Below, piece by piece: positions 7,441 through 13,981 of a stretch of DNA of 38,802 nt. The DNA is from a virus. Both the position numbers and the translations under genes were made by a program. The notes beneath the pieces were generated by a model. The model ran no database searches. It was not told the DNA's origin and was given only the letters and a program-made list of their open reading frames with translations. Numbering within the stretch: position 1 is the stretch's first letter; every line of letters starts with the position of its first letter. The stretch is taken from positions 1 to 38,802 of the IMG/VR virus record IMGVR_UViG_3300012000_000058. The stretch is one strand, 5' to 3'.

Positions 7441-7475
7441 TCAACTATTATCCTCAATGGAATCAGTAGCTTAGC
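7441..7475 (+). repeat. promoter-associated repeat, copy 1
   Basis: A 35-base element beginning TCAACTATTATCCTCAAT and ending AATCAGTAGCTTAGC, repeated at 7819-7853 with two mismatches. Both copies lie just upstream of near-identical promoters. The end (AATCAnnAGCTTAGC) also recurs before the promoters at 11267 and 16058. Confidence 0.85.
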
Positions 7476-7482
7476 TACCCCC

Positions 7483-7510
7483 TTGACATCCATACTGGTT
7501 CGTGTATAAT
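7483..7510 (+). promoter_or_regulatory. sigma70-type early promoter (P1) driving a non-coding RNA
   Basis: TTGACA at 7483-7488, a 16-base spacer ending GGTTCGTG, and TATAAT at 7505-7510. The transcript would begin near 7517 with a leader containing TGTTGAGTTGATAA that is also found after the promoters at 8998 and 23398. No gene follows it before a terminator at 7754. Confidence 0.85.
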
Positions 7511-7516
7511 GGTTTA

Positions 7517-7779
7517 TGTTGAGTTGATAAGAGTATTTCAGAAGGGAATTTGACTGAAAAGACTATATTTGCCTTAATAAGCCTCGCCATCTAAAGCTGC
7601 TGCAGCGGTCATAGTATCGGATTGAGATTGCACCAACGGCCATTGTGTGTGATTCAAGAATGATAGTGGTGTGAAAAAAGATATAGAAACTGTTTGGCAC
7701 TTTCAATTATCCCTCCTGAAATATTTTTTCATATATTTCTCTCTTTCATTTTAAACCCACCTAGGTGGGTTCTTTTTTT
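7517..7779 (+). ncRNA. candidate novel structured RNA of about 260 nt
   Basis: The segment from promoter P1 to a strong terminator has no open frame longer than about 15 codons. It can fold into a long rod: 7534-7541 (TATTTCAG) pairs with 7716-7723; 7543-7547 (AGGGA) with 7710-7714; 7550-7553 (TTGA) with 7703-7706; 7563-7570 (CTATATTT) with 7679-7686; and 7585-7590 (CGCCAT) with 7666-7671, all nested. I do not recognise it as RNase P, 6S, SRP or tmRNA. A regulatory or RNA-polymerase- or protein-binding RNA is possible; the function is unknown. The transcript ends are inferred from promoter and terminator positions. Confidence 0.6.
7754..7779 (+). terminator. strong Rho-independent terminator
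   Basis: A perfect 18-base palindrome AACCCACCTAGGTGGGTT (7754-7771) followed by CTTTTTTT. It ends the putative RNA gene. A second inverted repeat, GTTCAAATTTTGAAC at 7780-7794, follows at once and may be an operator or a second hairpin. Confidence 0.9.
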
Positions 7780-7818
7780 GTTCAAATTTTGAACATTTTC
7801 AATAGTCGACCAAATTAC

Positions 7819-7853
7819 TCAACTATTATCCTCAATAAAATCAGTAGCTTAGC
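7819..7853 (+). repeat. promoter-associated repeat, copy 2
   Basis: Second copy of the 35-base element of 7441-7475, differing only at the two bases after CTCAAT. It precedes promoter P2 by eight bases. Confidence 0.85.
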
Positions 7854-7860
7854 AGGGGCC

Positions 7861-7888
7861 TTGACATTTGCCTCGGTTCGTGTATAAT
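7861..7888 (+). promoter_or_regulatory. early promoter P2
   Basis: TTGACA 7861-7866, a 16-base spacer ending GGTTCGTG, TATAAT 7883-7888. The expected transcription start (about 7895) coincides with the ATG at 7896, so the first gene may be leaderless. Confidence 0.85.
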
Positions 7889-7895
7889 GGTTTAT

Positions 7896-7991
7896 ATGAT
7901 GACAAATAAAGATTTAATTTCTCTCCTCTTAACGGGTACCATGTTGTTCTCGTTTTCTCTTGTAATTTACTTTGTATTGGTGATAGCTTAA
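7896..7991 (+). CDS. 31-residue membrane peptide, possibly leaderless
   Basis: MMTNKDLISLLL followed by one hydrophobic segment (MLFSFSLVIYFVLVIA). ATG 7896 lies seven bases after the -10 box of P2, leaving no room for a ribosome site. Its stop overlaps the next start (TAATG), the coupling style of this genome, which supports translation. Confidence 0.45.
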   Translation: MMTNKDLISLLLTGTMLFSFSLVIYFVLVIA

Positions 7992-8224
7992 TGAATATCT
8001 CAAAATTACAGGCCGACATTCAGTTGAAACAGGACATTCTAAATTTTCTGAATGAAGGTGGTGCTGTGAAAGTTTGTAAGGCCTCCAAGCCACGCAAGTC
8101 CGAAGTTACTTTTCGGAATAACAAATACACTATTTTTAACATGGGTCACCAAAAAGCTTGCGGTCGTGGTTTTATGAACGGTACCGCTAATTTACCCGCT
8201 TTTGGTATTGTGAAAGGATTATAA
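7991..8224 (+). CDS. small basic protein of unknown function
   Basis: 77 residues, net positive (KVCKASKPRKSEVTFRNNKY), predicted mixed alpha/beta, with GHQKACGRGF in the middle. Translationally coupled at both ends by TAATG overlaps. Early position after P2 and a basic charge would suit a nucleic-acid or host-protein binder, but no family is recognised. Confidence 0.65.
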   Translation: MNISKLQADIQLKQDILNFLNEGGAVKVCKASKPRKSEVTFRNNKYTIFNMGHQKACGRGFMNGTANLPAFGIVKGL

Positions 8225-8511
8225 TGTTTAATGGTAAAATTCTAGTTAAGACCCGTACCATGGTGCCAGGTTCCCATCGTATGGAATCGTATCAGGACAC
8301 CTGGCAGGACTCTATTGATATCGCCTATGATGGTGAGTTAACCTCCGAGGTTTGCACCGCTATCATTGAGGCATTCAAAAAGTCCCGCTTTATGGGCAAA
8401 GCTCAGAGTGGTTACGGTGCTTTGCGTTGGAGTAATGGTGACACTATCATTGGTGTAGATAGGGTTAAACGTCAACTAATTTTGGGCTCATCAATGAGCT
8501 TGTGTGATTAA
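8224..8511 (+). CDS. protein of unknown function
   Basis: 95 residues with beta-rich opening (MFNGKILVKTRTMVPG), a central helix (TSEVCTAIIEAFKKSRF) and a beta C terminus (DTIIGVDRVKRQLILG). No membrane segment or metal motif. One-base overlaps with both neighbours; member of the P2 operon. Confidence 0.65.
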   Translation: MFNGKILVKTRTMVPGSHRMESYQDTWQDSIDIAYDGELTSEVCTAIIEAFKKSRFMGKAQSGYGALRWSNGDTIIGVDRVKRQLILGSSMSLCD

Positions 8512-8654
8512 TGAGTGGAATGAAACATTTTTTGGATCAAGTCCAAGAGTTATTAGAGGCTGGCTGTAATGCGGATGTTATCTCGCAGAAGCTGGGTTGT
8601 TCATTAGAGATGGCTGAGCAGGCCATAGAATTTTGGAGTGATTATGCAGAGTAA
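8511..8654 (+). CDS. 47-residue helix-turn-helix-like protein
   Basis: MSGMKHFLDQVQELLEAGC then NADVISQKLGCSLEMAEQAIEFW, which reads like a helix-turn-helix (alanine/isoleucine positions, a turn at LGCS). It could bind DNA or a sigma factor; this is inference from pattern only. It overlaps the next gene by 11 bases. Confidence 0.55.
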   Translation: MSGMKHFLDQVQELLEAGCNADVISQKLGCSLEMAEQAIEFWSDYAE

Positions 8655-8982
8655 TATGGATTCAGCGTTACAGGCTTATGCAGAGTACCTAAAGGAATGT
8701 TATATGAGCCGTGGTGCTTCATGGGCAAAAAGTGGCTTTGACCGCCAGTTGGTGGTTGAATTTGATAAGGGCTCGAAGTTTATTAAGGTCATCATTGGCT
8801 ACAGTACCGATGGTGTGCGTGATACTTCCCGTAGTAGCCACTCTTTTATCGTGCTGAAGTCGGATAAATTTCAGGTGGGCGATATATTGAAGTCCGCCAG
8901 TTGGAGGGCGCCCGCTAAGAATTTCGCTCGTGGTAATGTGCTAGAAAAGTCTTATGGAACAATCAGTTGGTGTGGTGCTTAA
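8644..8982 (+). CDS. conserved-phage-type protein of unknown function
   Basis: 112 residues from ATG 8644 (a GTG at 8638 is the other option). An N-terminal helix (ALQAYAEYLKECYMSRGASWAKSGFD) precedes a beta-rich core with HSFIV and a distinctive C terminus, WRAPAKNFARGNV...SYGTISWCGA. Proteins with this ending are familiar in T4-like aquatic phages but have no function that I know of. Last gene before the next promoter. Confidence 0.7.
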   Translation: MQSNMDSALQAYAEYLKECYMSRGASWAKSGFDRQLVVEFDKGSKFIKVIIGYSTDGVRDTSRSSHSFIVLKSDKFQVGDILKSASWRAPAKNFARGNVLEKSYGTISWCGA

Positions 8983-8997
8983 AAACAACAGCTACCC

Positions 8998-9025
8998 TTG
9001 ACTTTTGCCGTGGTTCGTGTATAAT
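8998..9025 (+). promoter_or_regulatory. early promoter P3
   Basis: TTGACT 8998-9003, a 16-base spacer ending GGTTCGTG, TATAAT 9020-9025. The leader TTGTTGAGTTGATAAAAGAA is shared with the promoter at 23398 and precedes an AAGGAA ribosome site. Confidence 0.85.
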
Positions 9026-9061
9026 GGATTTTGTTGAGTTGATAAAAGAAAAGGAATTATT

Positions 9062-9355
9062 ATGACTACATTTAGTATTGTGAATGAATTGAATTTGACT
9101 GATAAACGTGCTCTGATGGCTGAGTTAAAAGAAGCCATCCGCATTGATGTGATGGCTGCTCGCTTGGCTAAATCTCGTGCTAAAGAAGCGAAGAAAATTG
9201 CTCGTGAAAACAAAGCCTATGACCGTGCTGCCAAGAAAGCTGCTCGTATCGCTAAGTTGGAAGCAAAGCTCGCTGCTCTCAAAAATCCAGTTGGTATCAA
9301 AGCTGTCAAGGCCAATAAGAAACCTTCCAATGTTACCGTTTTGAAAGCTGCTTAA
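9062..9355 (+). CDS. Ala/Lys-rich helical protein
   Basis: 97 residues. From residue 15 on it is almost entirely Ala, Lys, Arg and Glu in long helical runs (MAARLAKSRAKEAKKIAREN, KKAARIAKLEAKLAAL), strongly basic, probably a coiled coil or nucleic-acid-binding helix. No aromatic core. It is the first gene after P3 with its own good ribosome site, so it is likely made early and in quantity. Histone-like or RNA-binding roles are possible; neither is shown. Confidence 0.7.
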   Translation: MTTFSIVNELNLTDKRALMAELKEAIRIDVMAARLAKSRAKEAKKIARENKAYDRAAKKAARIAKLEAKLAALKNPVGIKAVKANKKPSNVTVLKAA

Positions 9356-9356
9356 T

Positions 9357-9485
9357 ATGGTTACCTATAAAATCTACCTTAGACCTACCAGTGAGCTCTA
9401 TTACACTACCACGAGCCTTATTGACCTTGAGGGTGCTTGCCAACGGCTAGATGCTCTTACTGTTTCCTACTATGTGGTGAGTTAA
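9357..9485 (+). CDS. 42-residue protein of unknown function
   Basis: Beta-rich opening (MVTYKIYLRPTSELYYTTTS) and a helix (LEGACQRLDAL). It begins one base after the previous stop and shares one base with the next start (TAATG). Short, but its position in the coupled series supports it. Confidence 0.5.
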   Translation: MVTYKIYLRPTSELYYTTTSLIDLEGACQRLDALTVSYYVVS

Positions 9486-9646
9486 TGAAAATCACCACGG
9501 CTATTCGACAGCTACAGAAGGAGTGCGAATTCCTTGGGCTGTCATTCAATAAGCTTCTAACCGAGCTAGAGAAAGCACCGCTGTCTTTTCCGCTGAGAAC
9601 CATTGAGGCTTATAAAGTGTATAGAATGGAGTATCCGATTGCGTAG
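9485..9646 (+). CDS. 53-residue helical protein of unknown function
   Basis: Starts at ATG 9485 in the TAATG overlap, not at the in-frame upstream GTG. It contains one amphipathic helix (ITTAIRQLQKECEFLGLSFNKLLTELEK) and a short tail. No family recognised. Confidence 0.55.
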   Translation: MKITTAIRQLQKECEFLGLSFNKLLTELEKAPLSFPLRTIEAYKVYRMEYPIA

Positions 9647-9938
9647 AAAGCGCTCAGACCGTAACCATGTATTGTATCAGTTGACCATAGGAGAGGACAC
9701 CTATATTGGCCTGACAGTAGCACAAGGCCAGGCTTTTCTCCGTTCGGTCAAAGTGAGAGTCCAGAAGCATATGAGTAGAGCCAGAAAAGAGTCCAAGGAT
9801 TGGGCAATTTGTGAGGCCTTGAGGTCGGATGAGGTTATACAGTATGAGGTTTTGGAAGTGGTTCGTGGTCGCAAGGCAGCCCATAGTAGGGAGAGGGAGC
9901 TCATAGAAGCGCTGAGTCCATCTCTCAATACGTTCTAG
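9639..9938 (+). CDS. GIY-YIG-like nuclease domain protein
   Basis: About 99 residues from TTG 9639, which overlaps the upstream stop by eight bases; no in-frame ATG exists before the domain, so the start is uncertain. The order VLYQLTIGEDTYIGLT, then VRVQKHMSRAR, then RERELIEALSPSLNTF matches the GIY-YIG fold: a first strand, a YIGxT second strand, a basic helix and the E...P.lN ending. Such domains nick or cut DNA. Small single-domain members in phages may be homing or repair enzymes. A terminator follows. Confidence 0.65.
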   Translation: MRRKRSDRNHVLYQLTIGEDTYIGLTVAQGQAFLRSVKVRVQKHMSRARKESKDWAICEALRSDEVIQYEVLEVVRGRKAAHSRERELIEALSPSLNTF

Positions 9939-9968
9939 GGCTAAATCTAAGAGGGGGTGGGAAGCCAT

Positions 9969-9989
9969 AGTAAGGATCCTTACTTTTTT
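9969..9989 (+). terminator. Rho-independent terminator
   Basis: A perfect 16-base palindrome AGTAAGGATCCTTACT followed by TTTTT (9985-9989). It ends the P3 operon. Confidence 0.85.
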
Positions 9990-10020
9990 GAATGTGTGAG
10001 TAAGGGTACCACATGACTTA

Positions 10021-10119
10021 TTTTCGCTGTGTTTTTCAGAGAGTTTCTATTAGTTCCAGCGAAAAAACTTTTGGATTCTCAGACTTCAAAAAAATCCGCG
10101 GCCAGGAAATTTGCCGTGG
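10021..10119 (+). other. gene-poor stretch with two stable hairpins
   Basis: Between 9939 and 10197 I see no convincing gene; the two open frames here (from 10013 and 10029) lack ribosome sites and ordinary composition. Two hairpins stand out: TTTTCGCTG (10021-10029) with CAGCGAAAA (10057-10065), nine perfect pairs, and CCGCGGC (10096-10102) with GCCGTGG (10113-10119), seven pairs with one G-U. It may be an RNA element or a decayed gene. TATAAT at 10160 and TACAAT at 10170 are possible -10 boxes for the gene at 10198, without clear -35 boxes. Confidence 0.4.
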
Positions 10120-10197
10120 AAGTCGTTTGCCATTATATACAATTACCTGTGTTTTTGTCTATAATGTGTTACAATGGTTTATTATTAGGAGAGCATC

Positions 10198-10275
10198 ATG
10201 GATTTTTCAGATAAAGAACAGTTAATTGCCACCATTGTTTGTGGCATACTCATAATCATTGGACTTTCTATCTAA
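10198..10275 (+). CDS. 25-residue membrane peptide
   Basis: MDFSDKEQLIATIVCGILIIIGLSI: a short charged head and one hydrophobic segment. It has a clear AGGAGA ribosome site seven bases upstream and a TAATG overlap with the next gene, which makes translation credible. Confidence 0.5.
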   Translation: MDFSDKEQLIATIVCGILIIIGLSI

Positions 10276-10433
10276 TGGAAACCTTTCTATTATCTCTACA
10301 AGTAGCCTTTGTGTTTATTATGTGGAAATGGGCAGAGGAAGCATTTGAAAAAGAACTGAATCATATGGGTTGGTTATACATTGTGGCATCAGCGGGTAAT
10401 GCGGCCTCTGTGGCGGTTGCACTTGGATTATAA
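10275..10433 (+). CDS. small membrane protein
   Basis: 52 residues with two hydrophobic stretches: residues 3-17 (TFLLSLQVAFVFIMW) and 33-51 (YIVASAGNAASVAVALGL), linked by KWAEEAFEKELNH. The start is ATG 10275 in the TAATG overlap. The two coupled membrane peptides may act together; function unknown. Confidence 0.55.
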   Translation: METFLLSLQVAFVFIMWKWAEEAFEKELNHMGWLYIVASAGNAASVAVALGL

Positions 10434-10440
10434 GGAAAAT

Positions 10441-10680
10441 ATGAATACTAAATTACAGAAAATATTGGCGGATGCCAAGATAGGCAAAGCAGAGTTTGAT
10501 GCAGGAAGTTACTATGTCTGCTCTGAAGGTACACTAGAAACCATTATCAAATCGGTGGTGGACTTATGTGCGGATGAAGCACGGAGATATACTTTCAGGA
10601 GTAGTGGTGTACCAGAGGATTACAATGGTACTACGAATGTTGAAATTGAAATAAGGAAACTCTATGAAAGTGGTAATTAA
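10441..10680 (+). CDS. small protein of unknown function
   Basis: 79 residues from ATG 10441 with AAGGAAAAT as ribosome site. Mostly helical (MNTKLQKILADAKIGKAEF, TLETIIKSVVDLCADEARRY), ending with EIEIRKLYESGN. It overlaps the next gene by 17 bases. No motif recognised. Confidence 0.65.
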   Translation: MNTKLQKILADAKIGKAEFDAGSYYVCSEGTLETIIKSVVDLCADEARRYTFRSSGVPEDYNGTTNVEIEIRKLYESGN

Positions 10681-11005
10681 TTCGGATTACGGTGGTTTTA
10701 GTTTATCGGATGAAGCGATTGAGGCCTATGCGGAGAGAAAAGGAATTACCCTACGCAAAGAGGAGCGGAACTCTGATTCGGTTCTCTCAAGTGATTATTA
10801 CCTTGACAATGATGAATGGTTTAATTGCCGTGAGATTCCGCGGAATGATCCGACATTGGTAGCGGTGGTTGAGAAGCTTGGTGAGAAAGCGAATGGTTTC
10901 TGTGCTACTCTGAAAGTGGTAGAGATTCCCGAGGATGTGGATTGGGAGATTGAAGAATATGATGGTAATGAGTGGGTCGCCGAGAAGCATAGGACTTGGT
11001 TATGA
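10664..11005 (+). CDS. conserved YGGFSLS-type protein of unknown function
   Basis: 113 residues. It opens MKVVINSDYGGFSLSDEAIE and carries a second block, RNDPTLVAVVEKLGEKANG, and a C-terminal VVEIPEDVDWEIEEYDG...VAEKHRTW. This layout is shared by a widespread family in phages and bacteria that I know only as hypothetical. The acidic C terminus and cytosolic composition give no mechanism. Confidence 0.7.
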   Translation: MKVVINSDYGGFSLSDEAIEAYAERKGITLRKEERNSDSVLSSDYYLDNDEWFNCREIPRNDPTLVAVVEKLGEKANGFCATLKVVEIPEDVDWEIEEYDGNEWVAEKHRTWL

Positions 11006-11238
11006 AAGGAAAAAGCGCCGTGGAAAATCCTGAGAAAATAGTAGGTACGAGTGATAGGTTTGATTTAGAGCAAGAAATTTTGCGATGCTGGGCTATCCTT
11101 GAAGATATTGAATTGGTACGAGATAAACCAGAACTAATTGATTCTCTAAAGGAAATCTATGAGGTGAAGTTCCAGAGGTGTTTTGATACCTTTACGGAAT
11201 ACTGGCAGGCAGAAAAGTCAAGAAAATCAAGAGCTTAG
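11002..11238 (+). CDS. small helical protein of unknown function
   Basis: 78 residues from ATG 11002 (ATGA-type overlap with the upstream stop). Predicted all-helical (EQEILRCWAILEDIELVRDKPELIDSLKEIYEVKF), ending in a basic tail (EKSRKSRA). It ends directly before a promoter cassette at 11223. Confidence 0.6.
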   Translation: MKGKSAVENPEKIVGTSDRFDLEQEILRCWAILEDIELVRDKPELIDSLKEIYEVKFQRCFDTFTEYWQAEKSRKSRA

Positions 11239-11296
11239 CTGTGTTGCTTCCATGCAACAGGTGGGCTTGACTTTAGGCATGGTTCGTGTATAATGG
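11223..11296 (+). promoter_or_regulatory. early promoter-plus-stem-loop cassette P4
   Basis: AATCAAGAGCTTAGC, then hairpin TGTTGC-TTCCAT-GCAACA (11242-11259), then TTGACT 11267-11272, a 16-base spacer and TATAAT 11289-11294. The same 74 bases recur at 16014-16087 with four differences. The arrangement resembles the promoter-early stem-loop (PeSL) cassettes known from T4-type phages. The 5' end overlaps the last codons of the upstream gene. Confidence 0.85.
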
Positions 11297-11323
11297 ATGC
11301 ATAAATTGAGAAAAGGTTATATT

Positions 11324-11605
11324 ATGTTGAAATTTGAAAAAGTTGCAAAAGTTGGTGATGTGATTCGTGCTTATGATTTCAAGCCATGTGCTGGTCGTGA
11401 TGATGCTTTTATTGAAGGAATTGTCGAGCAAACCAATTGCACCGAGCCTGGTTTTATGTCGTATAAAATTACGGTTACGGCTGATAAGTTTGTGAAGTTT
11501 GAAACCAAAGCCAATAAAAAGAATCGTGTTGGCAAAATCATGTTTGTGCCATACCAGACTAGTTTTATGGAATTTGATTTCCGTGTAATTAATTTATCGG
11601 AGTAA
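11324..11605 (+). CDS. conserved-phage-type protein of unknown function
   Basis: 93 residues from ATG 11324; the in-frame ATG at 11297 falls inside the promoter's expected start region and has no ribosome site, while AAAAGG precedes 11324. A beta-rich protein with VGDVIRAYDFKPCAGRDDAFIEG near the start, which could be a small barrel. First gene after P4. Function unknown. Confidence 0.7.
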   Translation: MLKFEKVAKVGDVIRAYDFKPCAGRDDAFIEGIVEQTNCTEPGFMSYKITVTADKFVKFETKANKKNRVGKIMFVPYQTSFMEFDFRVINLSE

Positions 11606-11607
11606 TT

Positions 11608-11796
11608 ATGCAAATCGAGCAAGCTATTCAAATTATTCGGCAGTACCAAGACCAATGGGGTATCAAAGGTCTTTTAGAAACCTTAGAGGAAATGAATTTA
11701 TGCTTCGATGATTTAAGTTACCAAGAAGCCACGGCATTTCGTACCTTCATGGCCATGGGTCGTGAATTTTTTGCACCGATAAAGGAAACTGTATGA
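11608..11796 (+). CDS. small protein of unknown function
   Basis: 62 residues, helical (MQIEQAIQIIRQYQDQWG, LLETLEEMNLCFDDL, EATAFRTFMAMGREFF). It starts two bases after the previous stop and overlaps the next by four (ATGA). No family recognised. Confidence 0.65.
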   Translation: MQIEQAIQIIRQYQDQWGIKGLLETLEEMNLCFDDLSYQEATAFRTFMAMGREFFAPIKETV

Positions 11797-12146
11797 TGTA
11801 TTCCAAATATTCCGTTGATGAATTACAAGGCTACTATAGCGATTTTCATAAAGATTTTTATGGGTATCGCCCTCGTGGCTTTGGTACCGAGGAAGATTGG
11901 AATAACCGTGATTGGTTAATCTCCAACATTGATAAAATCCATGATGCCATGGATAAAATGAAAGAGACCTTTTCTGGTCGGGAAGAGCTTCGTACCAATG
12001 GTTGGGTTATTGAAGAAACCGACCCAGAGTTGGCAAAGCAAGCGAAGTGGTTGGCTGATGAACGCAAGCGGGAGTATGAAGCGTGGGTCGCCAGTATTGA
12101 AAGAAATTATACCGAGGAAAATTCAAGTGTATATTCTGCCGATTGA
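11793..12146 (+). CDS. conserved-phage-type protein of unknown function
   Basis: 117 residues with the opening ELQGYYSDFHKDFYGYRPRG, familiar in many phage hypothetical proteins, then acidic and basic helices (WLISNIDKIHDAMDKMKETF, LAKQAKWLADERKREYEAW). The conserved block is aromatic and basic and could be a binding surface. No catalytic motif is visible. Confidence 0.7.
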   Translation: MMYSKYSVDELQGYYSDFHKDFYGYRPRGFGTEEDWNNRDWLISNIDKIHDAMDKMKETFSGREELRTNGWVIEETDPELAKQAKWLADERKREYEAWVASIERNYTEENSSVYSAD

Positions 12147-12315
12147 GCATGGACATTTTTATTATCACCTCTCCGTAGAGGAGGAAGATGATAACATTAA
12201 GTATTATCATTATGCGGTCAATAAAGAGAACCGCAATAGAATATTGTTAGATTATAGTCCGTATGATACAATGACACGGATGGCTTTTAGAGAATGTGTG
12301 GAAAAAATTGAGTAA
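12127..12315 (+). CDS. small protein, GTG start
   Basis: 62 residues beginning VYILPIEHGHFYYHLSVEEED. There is no ATG in this frame near the start; GTG 12127 has GAGGA eight bases upstream, which decides the start. It overlaps the previous gene by 20 bases. Beta-rich N terminus and acidic middle; function unknown. Confidence 0.55.
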   Translation: MYILPIEHGHFYYHLSVEEEDDNIKYYHYAVNKENRNRILLDYSPYDTMTRMAFRECVEKIE

Positions 12316-12526
12316 AGTAAATATATTAAAATGGGTCGCCACCTTTGTAACACTAGGTGGTGCATTAGCAACAGCATTGATGATTGACCCATTGAATATC
12401 TGGTTGTTGAATAGTGGTGCTCTATTGTTTTTGATATGGGGTTTTCTGATTAAAGAAAAAGCCATGATTGCTGTAAACTTTGGCCTTCTTGCCATTTATG
12501 TGTTTGGTTTAATTTATAGGATATAA
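12308..12526 (+). CDS. small three-segment membrane protein
   Basis: 72 residues if it starts at TTG 12308 (GGAAAAAA upstream); GTG 12296 is the alternative. Hydrophobic segments at about residues 7-24 (WVATFVTLGGALATALM), 30-46 and 51-69 (IAVNFGLLAIYVFGLIY) suggest three passes. Small membrane proteins with PLNIWLLN-type motifs occur in aquatic phages, but no transport function is shown. Confidence 0.6.
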   Translation: MSKVNILKWVATFVTLGGALATALMIDPLNIWLLNSGALLFLIWGFLIKEKAMIAVNFGLLAIYVFGLIYRI

Positions 12527-12527
12527 A

Positions 12528-12704
12528 ATGAAAATGATTACCCGTGAGCAGTATGTTGCTGTTTTGGAAGATGCCAAGAAAAGAATTGAATCTAATTATA
12601 AACCACAAGAAGAAGGAACTGGTCATTTCAATACCGCATCCTTTGTGGTGAAAGAATTAATCTTTGAAGTTAATCAAGGAAACCCACAAGAATTTGTATT
12701 ATAA
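12528..12704 (+). CDS. small protein of unknown function
   Basis: 58 residues, helical at both ends (MITREQYVAVLEDAKKRIE, FVVKELIFEVNQ). It starts one base after the upstream stop. No motif recognised. Confidence 0.55.
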   Translation: MKMITREQYVAVLEDAKKRIESNYKPQEEGTGHFNTASFVVKELIFEVNQGNPQEFVL

Positions 12705-12733
12705 GTATGGAAATTATCTTTGGAGGTATTTCC

Positions 12734-13114
12734 ATGCCAGATGCAAAAGACTTTGATGGCTTTTATATATTGCCACATAAGCAAGATGACGGCTTAAGAC
12801 TTTCTTTTTTTGATTTCAATGATGATTTTGAAAAAGGAAAGAAGATTGACCATACCAGCCTTGGTGATATGTACCATGTGGTCTTTTTAACACAAGGCGA
12901 AGATGGTAATCCTGAGTTGGATGACCACTTTGAGGCAATTTTTGCCGATCCTGAAGTGTATGTTAAGGGTTTACTTGGTGCAAATATCTATGGTTGTATG
13001 GTACGAAAGACGGAAAACAGTTGGAAATGGGTTGAAGAATACCTCAAAAGACTGCTCGGTCGTGTTATGATAAACAAAATGAAAAATTATGCAGGCTCTA
13101 TTGCCAAAAATTAA
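12734..13114 (+). CDS. protein of unknown function
   Basis: 126 residues from ATG 12734, chosen because a full GGAGGT ribosome site lies eight bases before it; the upstream in-frame ATG 12707 has none. Acidic N-terminal part (PDAKDFDGFYILPHKQDDG) and a helical basic C terminus (WVEEYLKRLLGRVMINKMKN). No family recognised. Confidence 0.65.
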   Translation: MPDAKDFDGFYILPHKQDDGLRLSFFDFNDDFEKGKKIDHTSLGDMYHVVFLTQGEDGNPELDDHFEAIFADPEVYVKGLLGANIYGCMVRKTENSWKWVEEYLKRLLGRVMINKMKNYAGSIAKN

Positions 13115-13129
13115 GAAAGGGAAATAAAA

Positions 13130-13978
13130 ATGCCTAATTGGTGTGCTAATAATGCTGAGTTTCACAATGATGATGTTGCCGAAGTTGCAAAACTAGAAGC
13201 ACACTTGAAATTCCTTGATGAAAATAAGAGTAATAATAACATTGAATCTGGTCTATTTGCCTTTTTTAGACCAAGACCAGCTGAAGAAGAAGAAAATTGG
13301 TATGATTGGAACATTTCTAATTGGGGTACCAAGTGGGAAGCAAGCATTTATTCGTGGGAAAAGGTCAATGACAATTGTATCACACTAAATTTTGATACAG
13401 CATGGGCACCGCCAACGATATTTTACGATTTCGTAGCACAAAATACTGAATGGTATGTTACTGCTACCTATTGGGAACCTGGCATGGCCTTCGTTGGCAG
13501 CAATATTGCAGGTCAAGATGACTGCTATGAGTATTCTAATGCTGAAGATGTTGAAAATATACCTGAAGAATTGATTGATGAGTATAATTTGCGTGACCAA
13601 TTTGAAGATGAAGAAGAAAGTGAAGAGGATGATATGGTTGAAGCGCTAGAAGAATTGAAAAAAGAGTTTGAAGCGTTAAGTGTAAGTGATGAACCTGCAA
13701 AAAATGCGTTTGCTGATGAAATTGGTCGTGAATGGTTGAAAGGATTGTTGCGTGAACGAGTAGTTGGTGTTACTTTTATCAAAAAAGACGGCACGGAACG
13801 AGTGATGCAAGCTACTTTGAGTGAAGATTTCATTCCTGAAGCGACAAATTCTGAAAATTCTGCTAATTCTCGCAAAAAATCAGACGAAGCGTTAGCAGTT
13901 TGGGACACAGAAGCACAAGCTTGGCGTAGTTTTCGCTGGGATTCTGTAAAACAGATTAATTTTTCGCTTGGAGAGTAA
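13130..13978 (+). CDS. Api92-like (DUF1281-type) domain fused to DUF2693-like domain
   Basis: 282 residues. Residues 1-140 carry MPNWCANNAEF, NISNWGTKWEASIY and LNFDTAWAPP, the marks of the ferredoxin-like Api92/DUF1281 family found in plasmid and phage proteins. A very acidic linker (EDEEESEEDD) follows. The C-terminal 80 residues (GVTFIKKDGTERVMQATL, then VWDTEAQAWRSFRWDSVK) match the pattern of DUF2693, common in T4-like phages. Both domains are of unknown function. AAGGGAAA ribosome site. The fusion suggests that the two work together. Confidence 0.75.
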   Translation: MPNWCANNAEFHNDDVAEVAKLEAHLKFLDENKSNNNIESGLFAFFRPRPAEEEENWYDWNISNWGTKWEASIYSWEKVNDNCITLNFDTAWAPPTIFYDFVAQNTEWYVTATYWEPGMAFVGSNIAGQDDCYEYSNAEDVENIPEELIDEYNLRDQFEDEEESEEDDMVEALEELKKEFEALSVSDEPAKNAFADEIGREWLKGLLRERVVGVTFIKKDGTERVMQATLSEDFIPEATNSENSANSRKKSDEALAVWDTEAQAWRSFRWDSVKQINFSLGE

Positions 13979-13981
13979 AAA

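Noticed and set aside
10013-10225. Two overlapping open frames after the 9969 terminator
   Set aside because: No ribosome site, ordinary chance length, and the region folds as RNA hairpins; both overlap the credible gene start at 10198.
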